From: Pseudanabaena sp.
Lineage (GTDB): Bacteria; Cyanobacteriota; Cyanobacteriia; Pseudanabaenales; Pseudanabaenaceae
NCBI GenBank assembly: GCA_003249015.1
Contig: QBLS01000024.1
Span: 1-61,393, forward strand
Length of the DNA: 61,393 nt
Reading direction: 5' to 3'
Position 1 is the first letter of the stretch. Every line of letters starts with the position of its first letter. A program made the translations under genes and the position numbers. This document shows positions 16,143-23,985 of the stretch, one piece after another. The notes beneath the pieces were generated by a model that was not told the origin of the DNA, made no database searches, and worked only from the letters and a program-made list of their open reading frames with translations.

Positions 16143-16405
16143 GATAAAGAAATGGCGTAGCCATTTCTTTATTTGAAAACCCATACTGGGTTTAGTTTTC
16201 AATTCACAAGCATTGTAGTCACACTTTTGTAAATCAGTAGTAAGTAGCTCACCATAATTAAAACCCTAAAACCAGAAGCTGTACCGCCACTCATATTCTC
16301 GCTATACAACAATTAACGAACCCCAAGGATAACTTTGAAAGCATTGCGAAGCAATGCTTTCAAAGTTATCCTTGGTTTGGGTTTAAGCGCAAAGCACTGT
16401 AAATT
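16143..16405. repeat. Composite repeat block B-A-D in the 620-bp spacer
   Basis: Family B copy 2 (16143-16235) begins with hairpin ATAAAGAAATGGC and ends with AATTCACAAGCATTG to ACTTTTGTAAAT. It is followed directly by a family A left end from 16241 (TAAGTAGCTCACCATAATTA, right end eroded near 16305). Then comes a family D hairpin 16324-16372 (arms AAGGATAACTTTGAAAGCA, loop GCGAAGC) with the D tail AAGCGCAAAGCACTGTAAAT to 16405. The remaining 16406-16631 holds a degenerate family C-like stretch (16518-16564) and the promoter region of the next gene. Confidence 0.8.
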
Positions 16406-16631
16406 GGTATTATTAGGAATTAATGCTGAGGGAATGTCTCAACTTTAAGTGCGAAAATTGTAGTCATCTTGTTTATCTCAAGACCTGTATACAGTAATTT
16501 TCCAGCAGGCAAAGTACGAAGGTTTGGTTCTCCACCGAAGACAGAGAAATAAACACGTACTTAACTAGGATTGGAAAAGCTACAGTCTTTGATCTAGCTA
16601 CAGGAAATCTTTAGCCAACTGGGAATAGGGT

Positions 16632-18272
16632 ATGACACAGCAAAGCGTTATGGAATTGGCAAAAAGTGGCGATCCCCAAGCGATCGCCACTTTGATCAAT
16701 CGATCACTAGCCTCCAAAGGTATTCACGCCACAGCAGAAATTGAAGCTGAATGTCTGAATATATTTTTGAGAGCAGCCCAAGTACCCAACCAAAAAGCTG
16801 TTGTGACTATTATTCACCGTGGCATGATGATCTTGCAGGTAGAACAAGTGAAGCGGGTAAAAATTTTGACCCATCGCTCAGACAACAACTACCTAGCTTG
16901 GCAACATGAATTTAAGCTTAGTGACTACCCAAATTCCCCCCCATCAGAGGACCTTGAACCTAGTCATCAGTTAAGCAATGGACAGCCTCAAAATGTAAAT
17001 CTGGCAAGAAACTCTAGCGACTTTATCTTGGTGCAAAAGTTTTCGCAAATTCAACAAAACTCGCAAGCATATCAAGACATCATAGTGCGATTTACAGACG
17101 AACAAATTGGTACTGTTCGATGCTTGACCACGCTTACAGAATTAATTCAAGTAATCAGTAAGCCTAGTTTTTTGTTTGCCGCAGTTGCCGCTAATCCTAA
17201 CCTGCGTAGCCTATTAGATACGATCGCCGAATCTAGTCAAACAGACGAACATGGCGATCAAGTAATTACCAATTTGTCCATACTGCAACCAGGGCAACAG
17301 TGGCAAAAAGCCAAGATCAGATTGGTCACTAAGATATTTTTAGAACCCAATCAAGATCAAGAAGAGCCAGAACAAAAGCATCAAGGCATTACATTAGATC
17401 TTGCGGAATCAGTGGCTGAAGCTAATGCAGCGATCGCGCAGGTAGTGACTCCTGAACCAGCAAATATGACTATTTCAGAAGTGATCGCTCAGCCAGAAAA
17501 ACAAGATGCAAAAGATAATGTAGAGGTTACTAAAAATTTCGATGCAGCCTTAACTGATAATACTGAGCTAACTATAGGAGCAGACTCGATTACAGTAGAT
17601 TCTTTATTTGATGACTTTCCTGAGACAGGTACAACCAGCTTTCAGAAGGTAGATGGAGTTACTGATGCTGATGCTAGCAATCAAAAAAATATAGAGACTA
17701 GTGAACAAAAAACAAGGGCTTCGGAAGATACGACAGATGCATTATTTGAAGATTTTTCCTATGCTGTGGCAACGCCACAAGTCATAAATGATCGTACTCA
17801 AGGCGAGTCTGGCGATTCTTTATTTGATGATTTTCTTATTGACTCAACTCAAAGTTTTGCAGAAGCTAGTTCGTCAAACAATTCAATGCTAATCGATCCT
17901 TCTCAAGAGGATACTGCTATTGCAGACTTAGAAGATGACCTATTTAAGAGCTTCAACTTTGAAGATACGTCTATTAACTCGAGTGGGGTTGAATCTATCG
18001 CAACTGAGATTGATGCCATTAAATCAAAAATCCCTAAGCAGAGTTTAGATAGACTGCTAGCCTTGATTGAAGAGGGAGAACAAAGTCAAGATTCTCAGGT
18101 TTTATCCAATCAAGCACCAAAAAATAGTCCAGCAGACATGGGTACAGTGACTATCGAGCGGATCTTGGGAAATATGGATTCATTAACTATTGATAGAAAA
18201 GAAACGACAGTGGCTTCAAACTTTGTGACTCTGGCAGATTTTTCAGAAGATTTAGAGTCAGTTGGTTTCTAA
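16632..18272 (+). CDS. Cyanobacterial protein with acidic linker carrying repeated LF-DDF motifs
   Basis: 546 residues. The N-terminal ~95 residues (MELAKSGDPQAIATLINRSL ... VKRVKILTHRSDNNYLAWQ) form a small domain I recall from many cyanobacterial proteins of unknown function. A second folded region lies about 130-240. From about 250 on the protein is acidic and low in complexity. Four spaced copies of a short motif stand out: DSLFDDF (323-329), DALFEDF (369-375), DSLFDDF (395-401) and DDLFKSF (435-441). Such acidic-aromatic repeats in disordered protein resemble linear docking motifs. The C-terminus has a predicted helix (SKIPKQSLDRLLALIEEGEQ). Function not known; cytoplasmic. Confidence 0.8.
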   Translation: MTQQSVMELAKSGDPQAIATLINRSLASKGIHATAEIEAECLNIFLRAAQVPNQKAVVTIIHRGMMILQVEQVKRVKILTHRSDNNYLAWQHEFKLSDYPNSPPSEDLEPSHQLSNGQPQNVNLARNSSDFILVQKFSQIQQNSQAYQDIIVRFTDEQIGTVRCLTTLTELIQVISKPSFLFAAVAANPNLRSLLDTIAESSQTDEHGDQVITNLSILQPGQQWQKAKIRLVTKIFLEPNQDQEEPEQKHQGITLDLAESVAEANAAIAQVVTPEPANMTISEVIAQPEKQDAKDNVEVTKNFDAALTDNTELTIGADSITVDSLFDDFPETGTTSFQKVDGVTDADASNQKNIETSEQKTRASEDTTDALFEDFSYAVATPQVINDRTQGESGDSLFDDFLIDSTQSFAEASSSNNSMLIDPSQEDTAIADLEDDLFKSFNFEDTSINSSGVESIATEIDAIKSKIPKQSLDRLLALIEEGEQSQDSQVLSNQAPKNSPADMGTVTIERILGNMDSLTIDRKETTVASNFVTLADFSEDLESVGF

Positions 18273-18280
18273 ATACAGCT

Positions 18281-18339
18281 CAAAACCCAAAAAGATGAGA
18301 TGCGGCGCTAAGCGCCGCATCTCATCTTTTTGGGTTTTG
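18281..18339. terminator. Perfect 59-bp palindrome between convergent genes
   Basis: Arms CAAAACCCAAAAAGATGAGA continued by TGCGGCGC, with exact complement and almost no loop, eight bases after the 16632 gene and upstream of the thiE 3' end. One arm is A-rich and the other T-rich, so it can act in both directions. Confidence 0.8.
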
Positions 18340-18367
18340 ATTTATATTGGCTAACTAATGTTTATTT

Positions 18368-19423
18368 TTATAAATAGTTCAGAATTGATCGCATTTGCTT
18401 GGCAACTAGATCGGGCTGCTCGGCTTTCATGAGGGCGCGAACCACGGCGACTCGCTTCGCACCTGCGGCGATCGCAGCTTCTAAATTAGTTTCGTCAAGT
18501 CCACCGATCGCAAACCAAGGTATCTGTAAATTTTTAGACGCATAGTTGACATACTCATGTCCTGAGGCTGCCTTGCCTGGCTTTGTTGGCGTAGCATGAA
18601 CGGGACCCACACCGACATAATCCACCTGATTGTTTAGAGCAATTTCTAGTTCTTGAGGATTGGTTGTCGATTGCCCAATAATGTATTGCGAGGCATCACC
18701 TCCATTTGTATTGAGGATCTGCCGCACTGCTGCAACAGGCAAATCAGTCTGCCCCACATGGATACCATCTGCTCCCACAGCGATCGCAATATCTACGCGA
18801 TCGTTTACCAAAAACAAAGCATCATATTGATGGCAAATATCACAAAGTTTTTGGGCGATCGCATAGCGAATTGCGTCTTCGCCATCCTTTTGGCGATACT
18901 GCACAATCTGCACTCCGCCCTGCAAGGCTTTTTCCACAACAGACACAATGTCGTCTACAGGCATCGTGACTAAATATAGACTAGCAGCCTGTAATTTAGC
19001 ACGGCGAGCTTCGCCAAGGTTACCAGACTCATGGGCTAGTAGCTGACTTTCGAGGGTATAGCTCAGATAGCGCATTTGTTTCATGGCTAACCCCATAGTT
19101 GGGTCAATAATTTTCCCATATTCTTCTAAAACCCTCAGCGCCTCTTGCAGTCTTGCCATATTGGCTCTGAGGACAGCCCGCACATCAGCACGACTAACTT
19201 CATTGTCATGACTAAGATCGGTCGCTGGATCGTCAGGGGTATTGCGGGCTCGGCGAAATTCTTCCTTGTGCCATTTGCCAAGGCTCTGGCGCAGCTCTTT
19301 GCACTGACCACAGATATCGATATTTTCTAACCCAAAGCGCCCCCACTCTTCAATCGTTCGCAATGCCTCGCGGGCGCGATCAAGATTTGCATCAAGGATG
19401 CGGTAGATAATCTGTTGAGACAT
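18368..19423 (-). CDS. thiE: Thiamine-phosphate synthase with cyanobacterial N-terminal extension
   Basis: 351 residues, longer than ordinary ThiE (about 210). The first ~140 residues form a helical domain (YRILDANLDRAREALRTIEE, ANMARLQEALRVLEEYGK) found in cyanobacterial and some other bacterial ThiE proteins, with unclear function. The TIM-barrel ThiE domain follows with IVQYRQKD, FLVNDRVDIAIAVGADGIHV, HVGQTDLP and VGPVHATPTKPG, the phosphate- and pyrophosphate-binding loops. It joins the thiazole and pyrimidine phosphates to thiamine phosphate. GAGG lies about six bases before the ATG. I see no THI-box riboswitch upstream. Confidence 0.95.
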   Translation of the reverse strand: MSQQIIYRILDANLDRAREALRTIEEWGRFGLENIDICGQCKELRQSLGKWHKEEFRRARNTPDDPATDLSHDNEVSRADVRAVLRANMARLQEALRVLEEYGKIIDPTMGLAMKQMRYLSYTLESQLLAHESGNLGEARRAKLQAASLYLVTMPVDDIVSVVEKALQGGVQIVQYRQKDGEDAIRYAIAQKLCDICHQYDALFLVNDRVDIAIAVGADGIHVGQTDLPVAAVRQILNTNGGDASQYIIGQSTTNPQELEIALNNQVDYVGVGPVHATPTKPGKAASGHEYVNYASKNLQIPWFAIGGLDETNLEAAIAAGAKRVAVVRALMKAEQPDLVAKQMRSILNYL

Positions 19424-19485
19424 AAGTACCTCGGCGTTAAGTTAGGCAAGTGACAGCGTTTCGCTCTGTCACTCACATTTTTGCG

Positions 19486-19512
19486 GAGTAGCGGCGCGAA
19501 GCGCCGCTACTC
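19486..19512. repeat. Palindrome capped by GCGAAGC
   Basis: Perfect hairpin GAGTAGCGGCGC with complement around the cap GCGAAGC, between the thiE start and the end of the 19537 gene. The arm is a variant of family G. Confidence 0.75.
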
Positions 19513-19536
19513 ATTTATTGGGTTTTATGGTGCAAT

Positions 19537-21213
19537 TTAAAATTCAAAATCGAAAGCAGGTTCGGCAAGCAATTTTCCCAATCCCAATTCTTTATCATCA
19601 ATCAATTTGATTTCGTAATACCCCAAAATATGGTGAGGAGCGGGATTACCACGCGATGCGCCTGTGATACCCATGGCAATAATCACGCAGATATTACCTT
19701 TAGTATTTTTTGCTCTTTGCTTCCATCGTTTGTGATGCTCTCCGCTGAGGGTAGACTTATCAAACTCGCTAAAAAGATGTAGATCGCGATTACCCATCAC
19801 CATCAGCCCAAGCTGACAAGCATTGCCAAATATGTCTTCAGCGGGATTAAAACAGAGTGATTGAATACCTTCAAAGCTTTTGATTTGTTCAATTAGTTCT
19901 AAGGCTTTAGGACGCGATGTCTGAATCAATAACCCAGGAAGCCCTTCGCCTTTCTTAATAGTTGGCAAAGATTCGGACAATTGCTGGTGAATGGTAGCTC
20001 TTCGCAATAATTCTACCAGTTCCCATGGAATAGTCATCATGTGAATTAGTGAGTTTTCTGGGAAGAGATCTTCACTAATCAGCGGTGCATCGTCGTCGTC
20101 ATCATGGCTTTCTTCAGAGATCTGGTTTAGCTCACGGGAAAGCTCTGGCATGGTTGAGATAGTCACTGAGACAGACTCCTCAACATCATTATCGAGTTCG
20201 AGAACAGATAAAGTGTAGGTTTCAGATATATTACTGAAATTAGACTTTAGGCGATTACTGTACTTTTCCCAAAAATTATTTAGTGCTTCGAGTGCTACGG
20301 TGAGGGCGATCGCCTCCTCATCGTATAGGTAGGGTCGCCCACCCTCAAGGGGATGCAAAGCGCCATAGATAGGTTTGAAGGAAGCTGTAGCAACGGGTAG
20401 AGCGCGAATTTTCCCTCGGAAGGGGATAGGCGGGAAATCATTTTCCGATTCTAAATCTGGGGTTTCAAATAAATTAAATAGGCAGTCTTGGTGAAAAAAT
20501 GTCTCTTCGATTTCATCGCTAGAGCTGCCCGCCACAATACGATGGCGAAATTTGACCAACGACTCTTGGGAACGATAGAAAATTGCACCCTGCTCTAAGC
20601 CCATTTTTCCCATGACGATCACATACATGGTGTCAATGTCCCAGCGATCTAGCTTGATCGAAATTACCTGATGATCCCACAGCACGTTCCAAGGCGCATT
20701 TTGCCAAAGTCGCTCAGATTGTTGATGCAAGGATGCTGCATAGCGGTCTGGTACAACGGGAGGATCGGCGGAGAAACTTTCTAGGATATGAGAAAAAATT
20801 TCATCAATTAGTGGTAATCGTTCCACATATTCCACAGAAATATCTAAGTCCTGCAGAACGCCACGTAGGTAAAACTGAAGCTCGCGATCGCATACTAGAA
20901 TTTTTTGCGGTAGGGAGGGTTGGGCAGGGCTTTGGGGATGCTCGATCGCCTGTAATAACGCCCGCACAAAGGCTTCTTGCCCCACATTCGACTCCACCAC
21001 GTCCATAGAGCGCACCATTCCCATCGACCCATCGACCCACAAGATACAGTGAGGCTTTGACTCTTCTTCGGGGGCATGGAGAGGGATGATGTTAGAAGAG
21101 TCCTGTGATTGGCGAATTTTTGCAGGTAAGGCGCGGCGATCGCCCTCCCAAACCGCAGACGATTGCTTAAGTTTTTTGAGGCGGCGGAGCGTGGAACGGT
21201 TTAACGTGGTCAT
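19537..21213 (-). CDS. Conserved cyanobacterial protein, function unknown
   Basis: 558 residues, soluble. The N-terminus is basic (MTTLNRSTLRRLKKLKQSS). A segment CILWVDGSMGMVRSMDVVES with the following ILVCDRELQFYLRGVLQDLD resembles a family I recall as confined to cyanobacteria and described only by a domain of unknown function. An aromatic region (LWQNAPWNVLWDHQVISIKL) and an acidic stretch (ESHDDDDDAPLISEDLFP) follow. The C-terminal part ends in SRGNPAPHHILGYYEIKLID and LAEPAFDFEF. No catalytic signature, signal peptide or membrane span is visible. It is transcribed alone. Confidence 0.75.
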   Translation of the reverse strand: MTTLNRSTLRRLKKLKQSSAVWEGDRRALPAKIRQSQDSSNIIPLHAPEEESKPHCILWVDGSMGMVRSMDVVESNVGQEAFVRALLQAIEHPQSPAQPSLPQKILVCDRELQFYLRGVLQDLDISVEYVERLPLIDEIFSHILESFSADPPVVPDRYAASLHQQSERLWQNAPWNVLWDHQVISIKLDRWDIDTMYVIVMGKMGLEQGAIFYRSQESLVKFRHRIVAGSSSDEIEETFFHQDCLFNLFETPDLESENDFPPIPFRGKIRALPVATASFKPIYGALHPLEGGRPYLYDEEAIALTVALEALNNFWEKYSNRLKSNFSNISETYTLSVLELDNDVEESVSVTISTMPELSRELNQISEESHDDDDDAPLISEDLFPENSLIHMMTIPWELVELLRRATIHQQLSESLPTIKKGEGLPGLLIQTSRPKALELIEQIKSFEGIQSLCFNPAEDIFGNACQLGLMVMGNRDLHLFSEFDKSTLSGEHHKRWKQRAKNTKGNICVIIAMGITGASRGNPAPHHILGYYEIKLIDDKELGLGKLLAEPAFDFEF

Positions 21214-21396
21214 CGAAAGTTTTCTCTGTGATTAGCTACTCTCAAGTGAAGACAGTGAGAGTACATTGATCGATTTAACTATGATATGACGAGAAATTAC
21301 TAGATTTATTCAGAAATAATATTGTTTCTCAAGCTAACTAGGCGCTTCTCTACTTACTCCTGCGTCAAAAAAGTGGTGATCTCCAAGTTGTCATAG

Positions 21397-21708
21397 CAAT
21401 CCACAAAAATGTAACAACACTTTTACGAATTAAAAATTAAACCCAGTAGAAGCCATGCCAAAGCGAGAAATGGCTTCGACATTTCACGCTTTGGCATAAC
21501 CTCTAAGTAACTAGGCGAAATTAGATATAAAACCCTAAAACCTGTGGTGCACGCTCAGCGTGAGCCACAGGTTTTAGATCTTTAAATTATGCCAAGCTAC
21601 CTATTGTTACAATTTTCACTAAAAATACCAAGAGAGATTCTGAAAGCGTTGTAAGACAAGTCTTTCAAAACCTCTCTTGGTTTGGGCTTGAGCGCATAGC
21701 GCAGTCAC
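21397..21708. repeat. Composite repeat block B-A-D in the spacer before 21798
   Basis: Family B copy (21397-21497) starts CAATCCACAAAAATGT and ends with the hairpin ATGCCAAAGCGAGAAATG to TTTGGCAT. Family A copy (21504-21603) has ends TAAGTAACTAGGCGAAATTA and, inverted, TAGGTAGCTTGGCATAATTT around arms AAAACCTGTGGTGCACGCT. Family D copy (21627-21708) has arms CCAAGAGAGATTCTGAAAGC and the tail GAGCGCATAGCGCAGTCAC. The modules and their order repeat those at 16143-16405. Confidence 0.85.
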
Positions 21709-21797
21709 AAATGATTTGGGACTGCTATATGATGTAAAAGGGCATTGAGCAGATTATTGCATCCGTAAGTCTGCGAAATTTCTAACTTTTAGGAATT

Positions 21798-22052
21798 ATG
21801 CCCACCTACTTATCAAAAATTAAATCTATATTCTTTGTATTTTTTATGGACGAGCTAAAACCGATTTTTAATGAGTTCGTGGGGCAACCAGTTGCTTTTT
21901 TAGGTGGACTCGTTTCGGGCTTCCTTAAGCTCGACCTCCAACAAGATCCCCTAAAGACTTGGTTAGAAAAGCAGGGAGCAACTTTAAATACTCCTTATTC
22001 TGCAAGCGACAGCGGCAAAAATGACGGACCTCAGTCAATTTCGATTGACTAA
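21798..22052 (+). CDS. Small conserved cyanobacterial protein
   Basis: 84 residues. The conserved centre is DELKPIFNEFVGQPVAFLGG followed by VSGFLKLDLQQDPLKTWLEK, a pattern I recall from short cyanobacterial proteins of unknown function. The tail is polar. I start at 21798 because AGGA precedes it by four bases; an internal ATG at 21846 (MDELKPIF) would match homologues better at the N-terminus but lacks a ribosome site. A weak hydrophobic patch (SIFFVFF) in the longer form may be membrane-associated. It lies 46 bases before the hairpin that precedes plsY. Confidence 0.7.
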   Translation: MPTYLSKIKSIFFVFFMDELKPIFNEFVGQPVAFLGGLVSGFLKLDLQQDPLKTWLEKQGATLNTPYSASDSGKNDGPQSISID

Positions 22053-22117
22053 CAGTTAATTCAAGCTATGGAGTGGCAGTGCCAAGCACAGCGATTTATT
22101 GCTTAACCGCAATAAGA

Positions 22118-22162
22118 TAAAATTTATAGCCATGTGGCTTTGCCACATGGCTATAAATTTTA
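22118..22162. repeat. Palindrome upstream of plsY
   Basis: Arms TAAAATTTATAGCCATGTGG and the complement with loop CTTTG. It is translated in a false 28-codon upstream extension of the plsY frame, and could terminate the preceding gene. Confidence 0.8.
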
Positions 22163-22182
22163 TTATTTTTGATACGGCGCTT

Positions 22183-22839
22183 ATGTGGTTTCCCTATTTG
22201 TTGCTGGCGATCGCCTATCTCCTTGGCTCATTTCCCACTGGCTATTTAGTGGGCAGGCTCGCAGGCATTGACATTCGGCAACATGGCTCTGGCTCAACGG
22301 GAGCAACAAATATTTGGCGTAATGTGGGCAAGGTCGCAGGTATTAGCGTATTTGTAGTTGATTTTGCGAAGGGGGCGATCGCAATTTATTTGATGCAATC
22401 GGCAAATTTGTTACAGCAGTCCTTGATGGGGATGCTGGAGGGGGCTAGTACTAATCAAAATATTGACAACCTATCGATATTTGTAATTGGGGCAGGAATG
22501 TTGGCGATGATTGGTCATAGCCGCCCTGTATGGTTAGGGTTTAAAGGTGGTAAGTCTGTTGCTACGGGAGTAGGAATTTTGTTGATGCTAAATTGGTTAG
22601 CCGCCATCCTAGCTTTGAGTGTATGGGGCGTGACGATGGCGATTTGGCGAACTGTCTCGATTAGCTCAATTGCTGCCGCCGCGATCGCCCCAATTTTTAT
22701 GTGGCTATCACAAGGGAATGTAACTTACACAATGTTTGTAACCGTTGGCTGTGCCTTTGTGATTTGGTTACACCGCTCCAATATTGAGAGGATTCTCAAT
22801 GGGACAGAGTTTAGTTTTAAGTCTGATAACTCTAACTAA
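22183..22839 (+). CDS. plsY: Acyl-phosphate:glycerol-3-phosphate acyltransferase PlsY
   Basis: About 218 residues, integral inner-membrane enzyme that acylates glycerol 3-phosphate from acyl phosphate, the first step of phospholipid and glycolipid synthesis. Family motifs are clear: GSFPTGYLVGR (motif 1), GSGSTGATNIWRN (motif 2) and WLGFKGGKSVATGVG (motif 3), with five to seven membrane helices. The frame is open from 22099, but those codons lie in an intergenic palindrome; the ATG at 22183 (MWFPYLLLAIAYLLGS) is the family-like start. The loop between helices (about 86-105, MGMLEGASTNQNIDNLSI) is somewhat longer than usual. Confidence 0.96.
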   Translation: MWFPYLLLAIAYLLGSFPTGYLVGRLAGIDIRQHGSGSTGATNIWRNVGKVAGISVFVVDFAKGAIAIYLMQSANLLQQSLMGMLEGASTNQNIDNLSIFVIGAGMLAMIGHSRPVWLGFKGGKSVATGVGILLMLNWLAAILALSVWGVTMAIWRTVSISSIAAAAIAPIFMWLSQGNVTYTMFVTVGCAFVIWLHRSNIERILNGTEFSFKSDNSN

Positions 22840-22977
22840 GAATCTGGCATCGCCAGATTCTTACAGCACTTCGAGACTAATTAAAAACCAGAAATTTTTT
22901 GCGTATCGCGGCGGAGCCACGATACGCAAAAATCAATAACCAGTGATGCGCGGCGAAGCCGCGCATCACTGGTTATT
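22839..22977. repeat. Three hairpins between plsY and trmJ
   Basis: 22839-22862 AAGAATCTGGC with complement (overlaps the end of plsY, likely terminator). 22896-22932 has arms TTTTTGCGTATCG. 22935-22977 has perfect arms AATAACCAGTGATGCGCG capped by GGCGAAGCC. Confidence 0.75.
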
Positions 22978-23010
22978 CAGGGGAAAAGCGCGAGGCGCAA
23001 AATTAACACC

Positions 23011-23784
23011 ATGACAAATATGCGGATTGTGTTGGTCGAGACTGCGGGAGAGCGTAATCTTGGCTCAGTGGCTAGGGTAATGAAAAATTTTGGTCTTAGC
23101 GAGCTATGGCTAGTTAATCCTCAATGCGATCGCTTTAGCGAAGAAGCCCGAAATATGGCAGTCCATGCCCCTGAAATCTTGGAACAAGCAAGAGTTGTCG
23201 ATAACTTGCCCCAAGCGATCGCCGATTGTCAAAGGACAGTGGCAACCGCAGGACGGATTGATCAAGGTGAATTGCAAGTGAGCGATCCTATTCCTAGTTT
23301 GAGTTGGCTGACCCAAGTTGAAACTAGTGCGATCGTTTTTGGGGCGGAAGATCGCGGCTTAAGTAATCGAGAAATCCAGCATTGCCAGCAAGTGATGCGG
23401 ATTCCTGTGCATCCCGATTATCCATCCCTCAATTTGGCACAGGCGGTGGGAATTTGTTGCTATCAACTACGACAGCTAACGGAGAACCAAGTAGAGGACG
23501 CTCAAGCCCCGCAACAGAACCCAAAAAAATTGACTAGCCAAATCGCCCAAGATTTGCTAGAGTCAGCACCCATAGACCTAGCTAACCGTGCCGAGCTGGA
23601 AGTTTGCTACCAACAACTCGAAGCTCTGCTGCTGAAGATTGGATATGTTTATCCCCATACAGCTACCCATCGATTGCGAAAGTTTCGACATATTTTTGAT
23701 CGAGCTAATTTAAGTGCATCGGAAGTGGCTATGCTACGCGGGATTTTACGCCAAGTGAATTGGGCTACAGCGCATCTTGATTGA
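23011..23784 (+). CDS. trmJ: tRNA (cytidine/uridine-2'-O-)-methyltransferase TrmJ-like (SPOUT)
   Basis: 257 residues. SpoU-type knotted methyltransferase: N-terminal VLVETAGERNLGSVARVMKN, motif 2 VFGAEDRGLSNREI and motif 3 IPVHPDYPSLNLAQAVGICC form the AdoMet trefoil knot. The C-terminal extension (about 165-257, helical, ending HIFDRANLSASEVAMLRGIL) is the dimer part typical of TrmJ, which 2'-O-methylates nucleotide 32 of tRNAs. Alternative SpoU substrates are possible, but the C-terminal pattern favours TrmJ. A second ATG three codons downstream could be the true start. Confidence 0.92.
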   Translation: MTNMRIVLVETAGERNLGSVARVMKNFGLSELWLVNPQCDRFSEEARNMAVHAPEILEQARVVDNLPQAIADCQRTVATAGRIDQGELQVSDPIPSLSWLTQVETSAIVFGAEDRGLSNREIQHCQQVMRIPVHPDYPSLNLAQAVGICCYQLRQLTENQVEDAQAPQQNPKKLTSQIAQDLLESAPIDLANRAELEVCYQQLEALLLKIGYVYPHTATHRLRKFRHIFDRANLSASEVAMLRGILRQVNWATAHLD

Positions 23785-23985
23785 ACATCCAGCCTTCGCG
23801 CTGGTGCTCAAAAGCTGTGGCACAGGCGCAGCAAGGTCTACTGATTTTGGTTTTACAGCGCTTTGCGCTCAAACCCAAACCCAGAAGCCTTCAAAATCTT
23901 TCTGGTAGTTCGTTTGATCGGTAGTGGCTGTAAGAAAGTGCAAGGCGCAATTGTAGAGACATTTGTATCGGAGTTATAAATTGCT

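Noticed and set aside
18340-19540. THI-box riboswitch for thiE
   Set aside because: I looked upstream of the ATG at 19423 and do not see the conserved CUGAGA or the P3/P1 elements; only a repeat hairpin is present.
22099-22182. Extended PlsY N-terminus
   Set aside because: It is translated from a perfect palindrome, and PlsY proteins start at the first membrane helix (MWFPYLLL).
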